DNA from: CAKZNE01 sp040222435
Lineage (GTDB): Bacteria; Bacteroidota; Bacteroidia; Flavobacteriales; Schleiferiaceae
Length of the DNA stretch: 64,000 nt
Direction: 5' to 3'
Assembly: GCA_965212245.1 (NCBI GenBank)
Contig: OZ243107.1
Span: 3,534,001-3,598,000 of the forward strand
Position numbers and translations under genes: made by a program. Under the pieces are notes generated by a model that made no database searches, was not told where the DNA came from, and saw only the letters and a program-made list of their open reading frames with translations. Positions 26,216 to 32,576 of this stretch are shown piece after piece. The number at the start of each line of letters is the position of its first letter. The first letter of the stretch is position 1.

Positions 26216-26974
26216 TTATGGCTGGTTTTTCTTAATCCTAAAAACATCTATTACACCTTGCTCAATAAATCCTAAGCTTTCATACACGCCTTTACCAAGT
26301 TGGGTAGCTTGTAAATCTACCTGTTCACACTCAAGTTCTCTTGCCTTCAGCAAGCATTGATTGGTCGTTGCCAGCCCATAGCCTTTTCTTCTGTTTAATT
26401 TTTTTGTGGATACTAAATATACCCCTGCACCCTTTGCACTGACAAACAAAAACGAAGTTGCCATGGGCATATTTTTTTCGAATCCTAAGAAAAAGTAACA
26501 GCTATTGTTTTCTAAAAATTTAATGAAAACATCCGGGTTCAATGAATTATTTCCCATTAATTCTTCTTCCACAATGCTCAGCCATGCTCTAAAATCCTTT
26601 TTGTCTTCCACTTGTTTTACCCGGAAGCCGGTATTTGTATCTTGTGTAACAATAAATTCTAAGTTGTGAGTCATGGCAAACCATGTACTTGACTTGTAAC
26701 CCCGTTGTTTTATCTTCTCAATAGGTAAACTGTTCGCAGAACCAGGGTTTAGCATTAAAAGGTTGGGGATTTTACCGTTTTCAGCATCATTTTCGATTTC
26801 ATTTAATACATCTTCAATCTCACTTTCAGAAGTTTTCAGGTTGAACAACTGATTCGGCCATATGGAATTTGTAGTGCGGATATAATCAAAATGAGGTGTT
26901 TGGACATATTCCTGATCAGGAAAGCTTCCTGTTAATCTGAATAATTGCTCTATGTTTTCCTGGGAGTATGTCAT
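26216..26974 (-). CDS. GNAT family N-acetyltransferase
   Basis: 252 residues. The C-terminal 120 residues form the GNAT domain: GAGVYLVSTKKLNRRKGYGL followed by ATTNQCLLKARELE contains the R-x-x-G-x-G/A acetyl-CoA loop as RRKGYGLA, and YESLGFIEQG is the usual terminal motif. The first 120 residues form a less conserved lobe (SPGS-like turn LMLNPGSANSLP), as in two-lobed GNAT proteins. Acceptor substrate unknown. It is one of several independent minus-strand genes in the accessory island. Confidence 0.82.
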   Translation of the reverse strand: MTYSQENIEQLFRLTGSFPDQEYVQTPHFDYIRTTNSIWPNQLFNLKTSESEIEDVLNEIENDAENGKIPNLLMLNPGSANSLPIEKIKQRGYKSSTWFAMTHNLEFIVTQDTNTGFRVKQVEDKKDFRAWLSIVEEELMGNNSLNPDVFIKFLENNSCYFFLGFEKNMPMATSFLFVSAKGAGVYLVSTKKLNRRKGYGLATTNQCLLKARELECEQVDLQATQLGKGVYESLGFIEQGVIDVFRIKKNQP

Positions 26975-27050
26975 TTCAAATTAGCCAATACCTTGTGGGG
27001 GGATGGAGTATGCATTGCGCAACAACAAAAGTTAAAATTTATCTCCCGCT

Positions 27051-27140
27051 TAATTTCGGAAAAAATACCTTAGCCAGGCCTCCCTAGTTTTAGAAAGCTA
27101 GTTTTCGGAAGCTAAAATGGAAGCTTTGGACATAGCCTCC
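27051..27140 (+). repeat. Diverged direct repeat, copy 1
   Basis: TAATTTCGGAAAAAATACC at 27051 begins a 90-bp segment that aligns base by base, with a few one-base gaps, to 28537-28620. Shared blocks include GCCTC, GAAAG, GGAAG and TAAAA. The two copies have the same orientation, lie 1486 bp apart, and bracket the stem-loops and the attC-like cassette. Confidence 0.55.
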
Positions 27141-27174
27141 TTTTTTTACTGATTGGTTTATGATACTGATAGGC

Positions 27175-27238
27175 AAGCGTAGCGGGACGCTACGCTTAGG
27201 GGGGGAATGATACTCAGGCGTAGTTACACACTACGCCT
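27175..27238. repeat. Two tandem perfect stem-loops with GCGTAG/CTACGC stems
   Basis: The first has a 10-bp perfect stem, AAGCGTAGCG (27175-27184) with CGCTACGCTT (27188-27197), around GGA. The second has a 9-bp perfect stem, AGGCGTAGT (27216-27224) with ACTACGCCT (27230-27238), around TACAC. Each is followed by a G-rich run (TTAGGGGGGG and AGGTGGGGAG). They could be terminators on the minus strand or REP-like elements; the T-run after them on the plus strand (27254-27260) is not adjacent. Confidence 0.55.
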
Positions 27239-27267
27239 AGGTGGGGAGTTTCATTTTTTTAATAAGC

Positions 27268-27395
27268 GCTAACGTTTTGCATATGGCTTGTGGCGGTTTC
27301 GAAGCACTTTCCTGTCCACCGAAACCAAAGTTGGCTACGAAGCGAAAACCTTGCCGGTAGCCGTTCACCCGCCATAAGCTATATGCGTTGTTGGC
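27268..27395 (-). mobile_element. attC-like recombination site at the 3' end of a two-gene cassette
   Basis: The left arm (27268-27296, GCTAACGTTTTGCATATGGC and on to GTGGCGG) pairs with the right arm (27369-27395, CCGCCATAAGCTATATGCGT and on to GTTGGC). Differences are mostly G-A or C-T changes that still allow G-T pairs. The outer boxes are GCTAAC and GTTGGC, matching the AAC/GTT cores of integron attC sites. The 72-bp centre folds into two further hairpins (GGTTTCG/CGAAACC and GGCTAC/GTAGCC). Total length, 128 bp, is close to that of the Vibrio VCR type. Orientation is set by the two minus-strand genes it follows. Confidence 0.6.
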
Positions 27396-27407
27396 AAGCG
27401 TTCATAT

Positions 27408-27869
27408 TTATTTTTTTAATTGATCTATCCATACTTCTGTCCAATCTTTTAACTGTTTATCAGATTCGTAGTTAGCTATTGGTTTTTGTCTTAAATCTAA
27501 CGACCTGTTACCGCTACATTGGCTGGCATAATAATAGGTTTGATTGTCAAATTGTATAGGAGTTAAGTATAGTAAAAAGTCGGTCTTATATTTTGGATAT
27601 AAACTACAACTACTCTTAAGTCCTTGCCGAGGTGAATAAACACCGAGTATTTTCTTATTTTCTACTTTTCCTTTTAATACTTGTTTAATTTCAATTTCAT
27701 ATAGGTCTTCCCTTATAGTTATAATTTTACCAATTAGCACAACTTCATTATTTTCAAAGCTAATTTTGTCCAGTTCAGACATTCCATATTCTGGGCAATC
27801 ACATGCAAATAAATCTGTCAAAAGCCCTAGAGCCAAGAATGTTGTTAATAAGTGTTTTAATGATATCAT
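27408..27869 (-). CDS. Exported cysteine-containing protein, TIMP/NTR-like
   Basis: 153 residues. A signal peptide (about 1-22, ending LFA) is followed immediately by CDCPEYG, so the mature protein starts with a Cys-x-Cys, as do TIMP and netrin-module proteins. NEVVLIGKIITIREDLYEIE and KQVLKGKVENKKILGVYS fit the OB-like sheet, and further cysteines are at SSCSLYPK and YASQCSGNR. The assignment to the TIMP/NTR-like superfamily is by pattern only. It lies 18 bp downstream of a second protein of the same type and 12 bp from the attC-like site. Confidence 0.6.
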   Translation of the reverse strand: MISLKHLLTTFLALGLLTDLFACDCPEYGMSELDKISFENNEVVLIGKIITIREDLYEIEIKQVLKGKVENKKILGVYSPRQGLKSSCSLYPKYKTDFLLYLTPIQFDNQTYYYASQCSGNRSLDLRQKPIANYESDKQLKDWTEVWIDQLKK

Positions 27870-27887
27870 TTTACAATGTTTTATTTG

Positions 27888-28379
27888 TTAATAGTTGATT
27901 TCTTTCTCAAAGTCAGAAAGTTTTATTTTAGATTTCCTTCTTGAATAATTTCCATAGGCTTTTCCTTTTTCAAAATCGACTTTTAAATAATCAGTTGAAC
28001 AACTAAAAAAATCATAGTCTGTAGAAGCTTCATTTTTTAATTTTTGGTAATCCATTATCTGGGGTGCAATTAAGTAATAATCGCCAATTTTGAAATTAGC
28101 AATGTAGGGTCGACATTCTTTACCATTATCTCCCCAAATTTTTATGGTGTCCCTTGTTTCTTCCCCCATATACTTTTTGATTATTTCAACTTTCATTGAA
28201 TAGGGTGTCTGCCCTTCATCTAGATAATCAACATAAGAAATAACTTTTACTAGAGCAACAAAACTCCTTGCCTTATAAACCACACTAAAAGAACAATCGT
28301 CAAGGCATGTACATTCGCAAGCATGTGTCGAGCTTACTGAAAAGAATAAAAGAGCAACTATATAAAAAGATTTGATCAT
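27888..28379 (-). CDS. Exported cysteine-containing protein, TIMP/NTR-like (first cassette gene)
   Basis: 163 residues from the ATG at 28379, which gives the signal peptide MIKSFYIVALLFFSVSSTHA; a TTG 7 codons upstream would spoil it and overlaps the cassette boundary. The mature N-terminus is CECTCLDDCSF. MKVEIIKKYMGEETRDTIKI and then WGDNGKECRPYIANFKIGDY with YLIAP closely follow the NTR/TIMP-like pattern in bacterial secreted proteins. The companion gene starts 18 bp downstream. Targets are unknown; a protease-inhibitor or surface-binding role would be inference from the fold. Confidence 0.65.
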   Translation of the reverse strand: MIKSFYIVALLFFSVSSTHACECTCLDDCSFSVVYKARSFVALVKVISYVDYLDEGQTPYSMKVEIIKKYMGEETRDTIKIWGDNGKECRPYIANFKIGDYYLIAPQIMDYQKLKNEASTDYDFFSCSTDYLKVDFEKGKAYGNYSRRKSKIKLSDFEKEINY

Positions 28380-28395
28380 TGTTTTTGTTATGCTT

Positions 28396-28480
28396 GCCAA
28401 CTAGTGGATAAACGCAATAGCCCGTTTTTTAAGTTTTCAATTATACGAAATTGATAATGAACGTTTTAAGCCTATTATCC
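28396..28480. repeat. Possible degenerate attC-like site at the cassette 5' boundary
   Basis: The segment opens with GCCAAC (28396-28401) and contains GGATAA (28406-28411) pairing with TTATCC (28475-28480) and a weaker ATAG/CTAT pair inside. An inner CAATT/AATTG hairpin lies in the loop. In a cassette array a second site is expected at this boundary. The pairing is weak, so this may be a decayed site or chance. Confidence 0.25.
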
Positions 28481-28536
28481 GCGTAATAAGTATTTACAAA
28501 CGTTTATAAACGACATGTAAACGCTTAAAACAAGGA

Positions 28537-28620
28537 TAATTTCGGAAAAAAACCTTTATGGAGCCTCTCATACTTTTTGAAAGGTCATTTCAGGAAGGTA
28601 AAAGGAAGTGTAAGGTCCCT
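28537..28620 (+). repeat. Diverged direct repeat, copy 2
   Basis: TAATTTCGGAAAAAAACC at 28537 starts the second copy of the element at 27051. It keeps the blocks GCCTC, TTTTTGAAAG, GGAAGGTAAAAGGAAG, with single-base gaps relative to copy 1. It lies just outside the putative cassette. Confidence 0.55.
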
Positions 28621-29040
28621 GCTGCCGATGACTGAAGGTTGCTACCGCCAATTGCAAAGCCTGATGGTGGCAAAGTAATAGTACCAGCTGAGACAAGGGT
28701 ATATTCGGCAGCGTATATACCTATATAGGGTTTCTTTTAGTACTATGTTTTACACTTTTTACCACGGCCAATTTTTCATTTAGCCATGGCAAAAAATAAA
28801 AATGGCCATGGCTATTTTTATTTTTTATGCGGGTAAAGGCTTTGCAACAGCACTATATAAGCGAAGGTGCATAAGGGAAAAGGCAGGCGTATTACCTATA
28901 GCAGCAGCCCCGGCATAGTAACTTCTGCAGCCGGGCTAAGGGTATGGTTAAAGGCTGTTTAGCAGTTATGCCAGGCTTTTACACAGCTGCCCTGCTTATA
29001 CTTCGCTGCAATTTCACCTACACTCCGTGTACCGGTTTAG
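28621..29040. other. Noncoding stretch of the accessory island
   Basis: 420 bp with no credible gene. It contains GGTATAT/ATATACC arms around 28698-28721, the long palindrome at 28791-28826, and many stop codons in every frame. Base composition is mixed, with an A/T-rich part around 28740-28830 and a G/C-richer part after it. It may be remains of decayed genes. Confidence 0.4.
28791..28826. repeat. 36-bp near-perfect palindrome
   Basis: AAAAAATAAAAA (28791-28802) and TTTTTATTTTTT (28815-28826) are perfect complements around a centre containing GCCATGGC. A further AGCCATGGC copy lies just upstream (28782-28790). On either strand a hairpin would be followed by U-rich RNA, so it could act as a bidirectional terminator; recombination scar is another possibility. 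Confidence 0.6.
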
Positions 29041-29502
29041 AGTACTACCGCTAAGCTTCTACCCAAAATCATAGGGTATAATTTCCAAAAGCCACAGCAG
29101 GATGCCAATTTTAAGATTATTAACTGTGATGGTGTAGAGATGAGTAAGAGTAAAACACCCCAAATTGTTATTTTGAAATCTTCAAGGGGATACTTCAAAA
29201 AAGAAGAGTAGCAGGTGATTTACCGTAAGTTAAACGGAGAAGAGGTAATACGGCCCATAACTTTTCACGCAGATGGTTGGTACAGTGCAGGAAACTTCAT
29301 TTTTGGAGGTCTGCCGGGCTATCTTTTAGTTAATCCATTAACCGGAGCCATGTTTACTATTGAGCACAAGCGTATAGCCGCAAAGCCGGGCCAGGGCACC
29401 GCCAGCAATGATACCGAAAGTGGAGAACTTAAAGTAATGCTCCTTTCGGATTATACCGGAAACAAAGAAGACCTGCTAAGGATACACCAGTCATATCACT
29501 GA
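29041..29502 (+). pseudogene. Decayed lipoprotein-family gene (GAM-motif membrane protein) with in-frame stop
   Basis: One frame reads FKIINCDGVEMSKSKTPQIV, then RGYFKKEE, a TAG at 29209-29211, and QVIYRKLNGEEVIRP, then GWYSAGNFIFGGLPGYLLVN with PLTGAMFTIE. Together these form the usual C-terminal two thirds of a Bacteroidota envelope protein family with a PEGA-like repeat and a terminal GWY.GN..FGG..G.L...P.TGAM motif. A further stop at 29038-29040 cuts the upstream part and no start with signal peptide is visible. The 3' part could still be read from GTG at 29215 (95 residues), but it would lack the export signal. Confidence 0.65.
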
Positions 29503-29554
29503 TAAAATTGCCAAAACGGGAATCTCTTCAAGTGAGTTCGATATAACAAAATGA

Positions 29555-29653
29555 TGTCAGTTTGAGTGAAATTCTAGTAGAATTTTGTATCGAAAACGAC
29601 TCATTTTGCCTGTTTCGATACAAATTTTCTTTGAAAATTTACTCAACATGACA
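29555..29653. repeat. MITE-like nested palindrome
   Basis: The outer arms TGTCAGTTTGAGTGAAAT (from 29555) and the complement of ATTTACTCAACATGACA (to 29653) match at most positions. Inside, TTTGTATCGAAAAC and GTTTCGATACAAA pair almost perfectly around ACTCATTTTGCCT. It has no coding capacity and lies between the decayed gene and folD. Similar elements occur, from memory, in multiple copies in Bacteroidota chromosomes; this is the only copy I see here. Confidence 0.6.
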
Positions 29654-29710
29654 AAACGATATAAATTACATCTTACATGGAACTCACGTTCTTTTAGGGT
29701 TTCCTTTTTT

Positions 29711-30583
29711 TTATTTTATACGTGCGGCCATAAGGGTATTCTTAAGGAGGCTTACCCTGGTCATGGGCCCTACCCCACCGGGAACCGGGGTTATGTAGGA
29801 GGCTTTTTTAGACACTCCTTCAAATTCCACATCACCTTTAAGCTTATAACCAGATTTTTTGGTTTTATCCACCACACGGGTGGTGCCCACATCTATGATC
29901 ACTACCCCGTCTTTTACCATATCTTCCGTAATAAAATCAGGTTTTCCCAGGGCGGCAATAATAATGTCAGCGTCCAGTAATAACTCCTTAAGGTTAGTGG
30001 TGCGGCTATGGGTTAGCGTTACCGTGGCATTACCGGGGTAGTGGTTACGCCCCATTAGTATACTGGCGGGCAGCCCTACAATATGTGAGCGCCCTACTAC
30101 CACGCAGTGTTTACCTCCCGTTTCTATATTGTAACGGTCTAAAAGGTCCATAATACCCATGGGGGTTGCCGGCAGGTAAGTAGGAAGGTTCAGTGCCATG
30201 CGCCCCAGGTTTTGCGGGTGAAAGCCGTCCACATCCTTATCCGGATCAATAGCCATAATCACTTTTTGATCATCAATATGTTTAGGCAGGGGAAGCTGTA
30301 CAATAAAACCATCTACGTCCTTATCTTTATTGAGCTTATCCACCTCTTCCAGCAGTTCCTTTTCAGAAATGGTTTCAGATAGCTTTACCAGGGTAGATTT
30401 AAAGCCTACTTCTTCACAATCTTTTACCTTGGCATTTACATAGGTAATAGAAGCACCGTTATTACCCACCAAAATAGCCGCCAAATGCGGGGTTTTACCA
30501 CCTTTTTTAGCAATGGTCTTTACCTCCTCGGCAATTTCATTGCGCATTTCTTGTGAAGTCTTCTTTCCGTCCAGGATTATCAT
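29711..30583 (-). CDS. folD: Methylenetetrahydrofolate dehydrogenase/cyclohydrolase FolD
   Basis: 290 residues. The bifunctional enzyme interconverts methylene-, methenyl- and formyl-tetrahydrofolate. Visible motifs: AAILVGNNGASITYVNAKVK with the catalytic YxxxK (Tyr-Val-Asn-Ala-Lys), VDGFIVQLPLPKHI, then DKDVDGFHPQNLGRM, VVGRSHIVGLPASILM, and the C-terminal PVPGGVGPMTR. Length is normal. The start at 30583 has the regular N-terminus MIILDGKKTSQEMR. It is the downstream gene of an ffh-folD pair that has been separated by the four-helix-bundle insertion. Confidence 0.96.
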   Translation of the reverse strand: MIILDGKKTSQEMRNEIAEEVKTIAKKGGKTPHLAAILVGNNGASITYVNAKVKDCEEVGFKSTLVKLSETISEKELLEEVDKLNKDKDVDGFIVQLPLPKHIDDQKVIMAIDPDKDVDGFHPQNLGRMALNLPTYLPATPMGIMDLLDRYNIETGGKHCVVVGRSHIVGLPASILMGRNHYPGNATVTLTHSRTTNLKELLLDADIIIAALGKPDFITEDMVKDGVVIIDVGTTRVVDKTKKSGYKLKGDVEFEGVSKKASYITPVPGGVGPMTRVSLLKNTLMAARIK

Positions 30584-30589
30584 AGTTCT

Positions 30590-30677
30590 GTAGTTTGTAG
30601 TTGTTTAGTTTGTAGTTGTTTAGTTGGGAGTTGTTTAGTTGGGAGTCGGGAGTTTTTTAGTTGGGAGTTGTTGAGTT
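30590..30677 (+). repeat. Low-complexity tandem repeat, left flank of the four-helix gene
   Basis: Units of TAGTTTGTAGTTGTT (twice) pass into TAGTTGGGAGTTGTT-type units (three, with variations). The strand is strongly T/G on plus and A/C on minus. It lies between the folD start and the stop of the four-helix-bundle gene and has a matching flank in inverted orientation at 31083-31150. Confidence 0.7.
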
Positions 30678-31052
30678 TTATTGGCGATGTACCCCAAATT
30701 TTTCAGGATTTTTTTCCATGTGAAAGAGTAGCTTTCCTACTTCCTCATTCAGGTTACTCAGTTCGCTAAATCGTTCCTGATCAATGTAACCACAGGCATA
30801 GGCAAACTCAAGCCACACTTCGGTTTCGGCATTTTCCATTAAACAATCGCTCAATTTGGCTACAAAGTGTTTTGGATAAACTCTTTTCCGGTAAGCTTCC
30901 GCCAGATTGGAGCATACCGAACGTGATGATCTTCTAATCTGATCTGTTAAAGCGTATTTCTCTTCATTGGGAAACGACTTGGTAGTCATAAATACCTCCA
31001 TGGCAAGATGAAAGGCTTTTTGGTATACAATTAAATCGTTAAGTCCACCCAT
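30678..31052 (-). CDS. Four-helix-bundle protein (S23/IVS-encoded, Avd-related)
   Basis: 124 residues. The family signature runs LIVYQKAFHLAMEVFM, then SFPNEEKYALTDQIRRSSRS, VCSNLAEAYRKR and a third helix with LSDCLMENAETEVWLEFAYA. Such proteins were first found inside intervening sequences of 23S rRNA genes and are related to the Avd factor of diversity-generating retroelements; their role is unclear. It lies between ffh and folD, on their strand, and is flanked on both sides by T/G-rich repeats in inverted orientation, which suggests it moved in as a unit. Confidence 0.88.
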   Translation of the reverse strand: MGGLNDLIVYQKAFHLAMEVFMTTKSFPNEEKYALTDQIRRSSRSVCSNLAEAYRKRVYPKHFVAKLSDCLMENAETEVWLEFAYACGYIDQERFSELSNLNEEVGKLLFHMEKNPEKFGVHRQ

Positions 31053-31082
31053 CAGGTATCTCTAAAAGTATGATCTCTCCAA

Positions 31083-31150
31083 TACTACCAACTCTAAACT
31101 GAAGACTCCAAACTAAAAACTCCCTACTCACAACTCTAAACTAAACAACT
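31083..31150 (-). repeat. Low-complexity repeat, right flank of the four-helix gene (inverted)
   Basis: Read on the minus strand the segment gives GAGTTGTTTAGTTTAGAGTT, then GTGAGTAGGGAGTTTTTAGT and on to TTTAGAGTTGG: the same TAGTTT/GGGAGTT words as the left flank, now on the opposite strand. The pair forms terminal inverted repeats of low complexity around the gene. Confidence 0.65.
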
Positions 31151-31152
31151 CA

Positions 31153-32496
31153 TTAAAACGGTTTCCCTCCTTTCGCACCCTTCATCATACTGGCCATGCG
31201 CTTGGCACCACCACCCTGCATCATCTTCATCATTTTGCTCATATCTGCAAATTGCTTCAGCAACTGGTTTACTTCCTGAATGCTTTTACCACTTCCGGAG
31301 GCGATACGTTGCCTGCGGCTGCCGTTTATGATCCTGGGGTCTTCGCGTTCGGCCGGGGTCATACTGTATATGATGGCCTCCACTCCTTTAAAGGCATCGT
31401 CATCCAGATCAATATTCTTCATCATTTTTCCCATACCGGGTATCATACCCATGAGGTCCTTCATATTTCCCATTTTCTTGATCTGCTTGATCTGGCCGAG
31501 AAAATCATTGAAGTCGAATTTATTGGAGGCAATTTTCTTTTGTACCCTGCGCGCCTCCTCTTCATCATATTGCTCCTGTGCACGTTCTACCAGAGATACC
31601 ACATCACCCATACCCAGAATACGGTCGGCCATACGGCTGGGATAGAACACATCCAGGGCATCCATCTTTTCACCGGTACCGATAAACTTAATAGGTTTAT
31701 TCACCACCGATTTAATGGTAAGAGCCGCACCACCGCGGGTATCACCATCCAGTTTGGTAAGGATCACGCCTTCGTAATCGAGTACATCGTTAAAGGCTTT
31801 GGCGGTATTTACCGCATCCTGACCGGTCATGGAGTCCACCACAAAAAGGGTTTCATCCGGTTTAATGGCCCGGTGAACGTTGCGAATCTCGTCCATCATA
31901 GCCTGATCAATGGCCAAACGGCCAGCGGTATCTACAATAACCACATTAAAACCATTGGCTTTGGCGTGTGCCAGGGCATTCTCAGCAATCAGTACAGGAT
32001 TCTGATTACCTTCTTCGGTGTATACCTCCACGCCAATCTGCTCACCCACCACTTTTAACTGGTTAATGGCCGCAGGGCGGTATACATCACAAGCTACCAA
32101 CAAAGGACGTTTGCTTTTTTTACGTTTGAGGAAGTTAGCCAGTTTACCGGAGTGGGTGGTTTTACCCGAACCTTGCAAACCCGCCATCAAAATCACAGCC
32201 GGAGAAGAAGTAAGTTCCATTTCCGCCACCGAACCACCCATCAGGTTGGCCATTTCATCGTGCACGATCTTGGTCATCAGCTGACCGGGTTGCAGGGAGG
32301 TCAATACTTTTTGCCCCAGAGCCTTTTCCTTTACTATATTGGTAAAGTCCTTGGCAATTTTATAGCTCACATCCGCATCTACCAGGGCACGCCTGATCTC
32401 CTTTACGGTTTCAGCTACGTTTACCTCAGAAATTTGTCCGTGACCTTTCAGTACGTGAAACGCCTTATCTAACTTATCCTGTAAATTATCAAACAT
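31153..32496 (-). CDS. ffh: Signal recognition particle GTPase Ffh
   Basis: 447 residues. The SRP54 protein binds signal sequences and 4.5S RNA and targets proteins to the membrane. The N domain is followed by the GTPase P-loop GLQGSGKTT (106-114), DTAGRLAIDQ, TKLDGDTRGGAAL and GTGEKMDAL, then a methionine-rich M domain (MGNMKDLMGMIPGMGKMMKN, then a terminal MMKMMQGGG). Its end runs into Lys/Gly-rich residues. Upstream in a long minus-strand run with the toxin-antitoxin and argS genes; downstream lies the inserted four-helix gene and folD. Confidence 0.97.
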   Translation of the reverse strand: MFDNLQDKLDKAFHVLKGHGQISEVNVAETVKEIRRALVDADVSYKIAKDFTNIVKEKALGQKVLTSLQPGQLMTKIVHDEMANLMGGSVAEMELTSSPAVILMAGLQGSGKTTHSGKLANFLKRKKSKRPLLVACDVYRPAAINQLKVVGEQIGVEVYTEEGNQNPVLIAENALAHAKANGFNVVIVDTAGRLAIDQAMMDEIRNVHRAIKPDETLFVVDSMTGQDAVNTAKAFNDVLDYEGVILTKLDGDTRGGAALTIKSVVNKPIKFIGTGEKMDALDVFYPSRMADRILGMGDVVSLVERAQEQYDEEEARRVQKKIASNKFDFNDFLGQIKQIKKMGNMKDLMGMIPGMGKMMKNIDLDDDAFKGVEAIIYSMTPAEREDPRIINGSRRQRIASGSGKSIQEVNQLLKQFADMSKMMKMMQGGGAKRMASMMKGAKGGKPF

Positions 32497-32576
32497 ATCT
32501 TTTCTTCAATTCTTCAAATACACTATAAAAAGAGTGCAAAGGTAATTATTGTTATTCGTGCTGAGAAGTGATTCAT

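Larger units (their letters stand above)
27273..28400 (-). mobile_element. Putative integron-type gene cassette with two exported-protein genes
   Basis: On the minus strand the unit begins TTGGCAAGC directly after a G (28401), about 20 bp before the first ATG, and ends at the G of GTTAGC in the attC-like site. Its first bases, GTTGGCAAGC, are the exact complement of GCTTGCCAAC at the outer arm of that site. This is what a circular cassette opened at G/TT would give. The short leader before the first gene also fits cassettes. DNA of the two genes is visibly AT-rich. No integrase gene lies in the window. Confidence 0.55.

Noticed and set aside
31252..32058. Long plus-strand frame opposite ffh
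   Set aside because: It lies fully inside the well-supported ffh gene on the other strand and has no family features; a codon-bias shadow.
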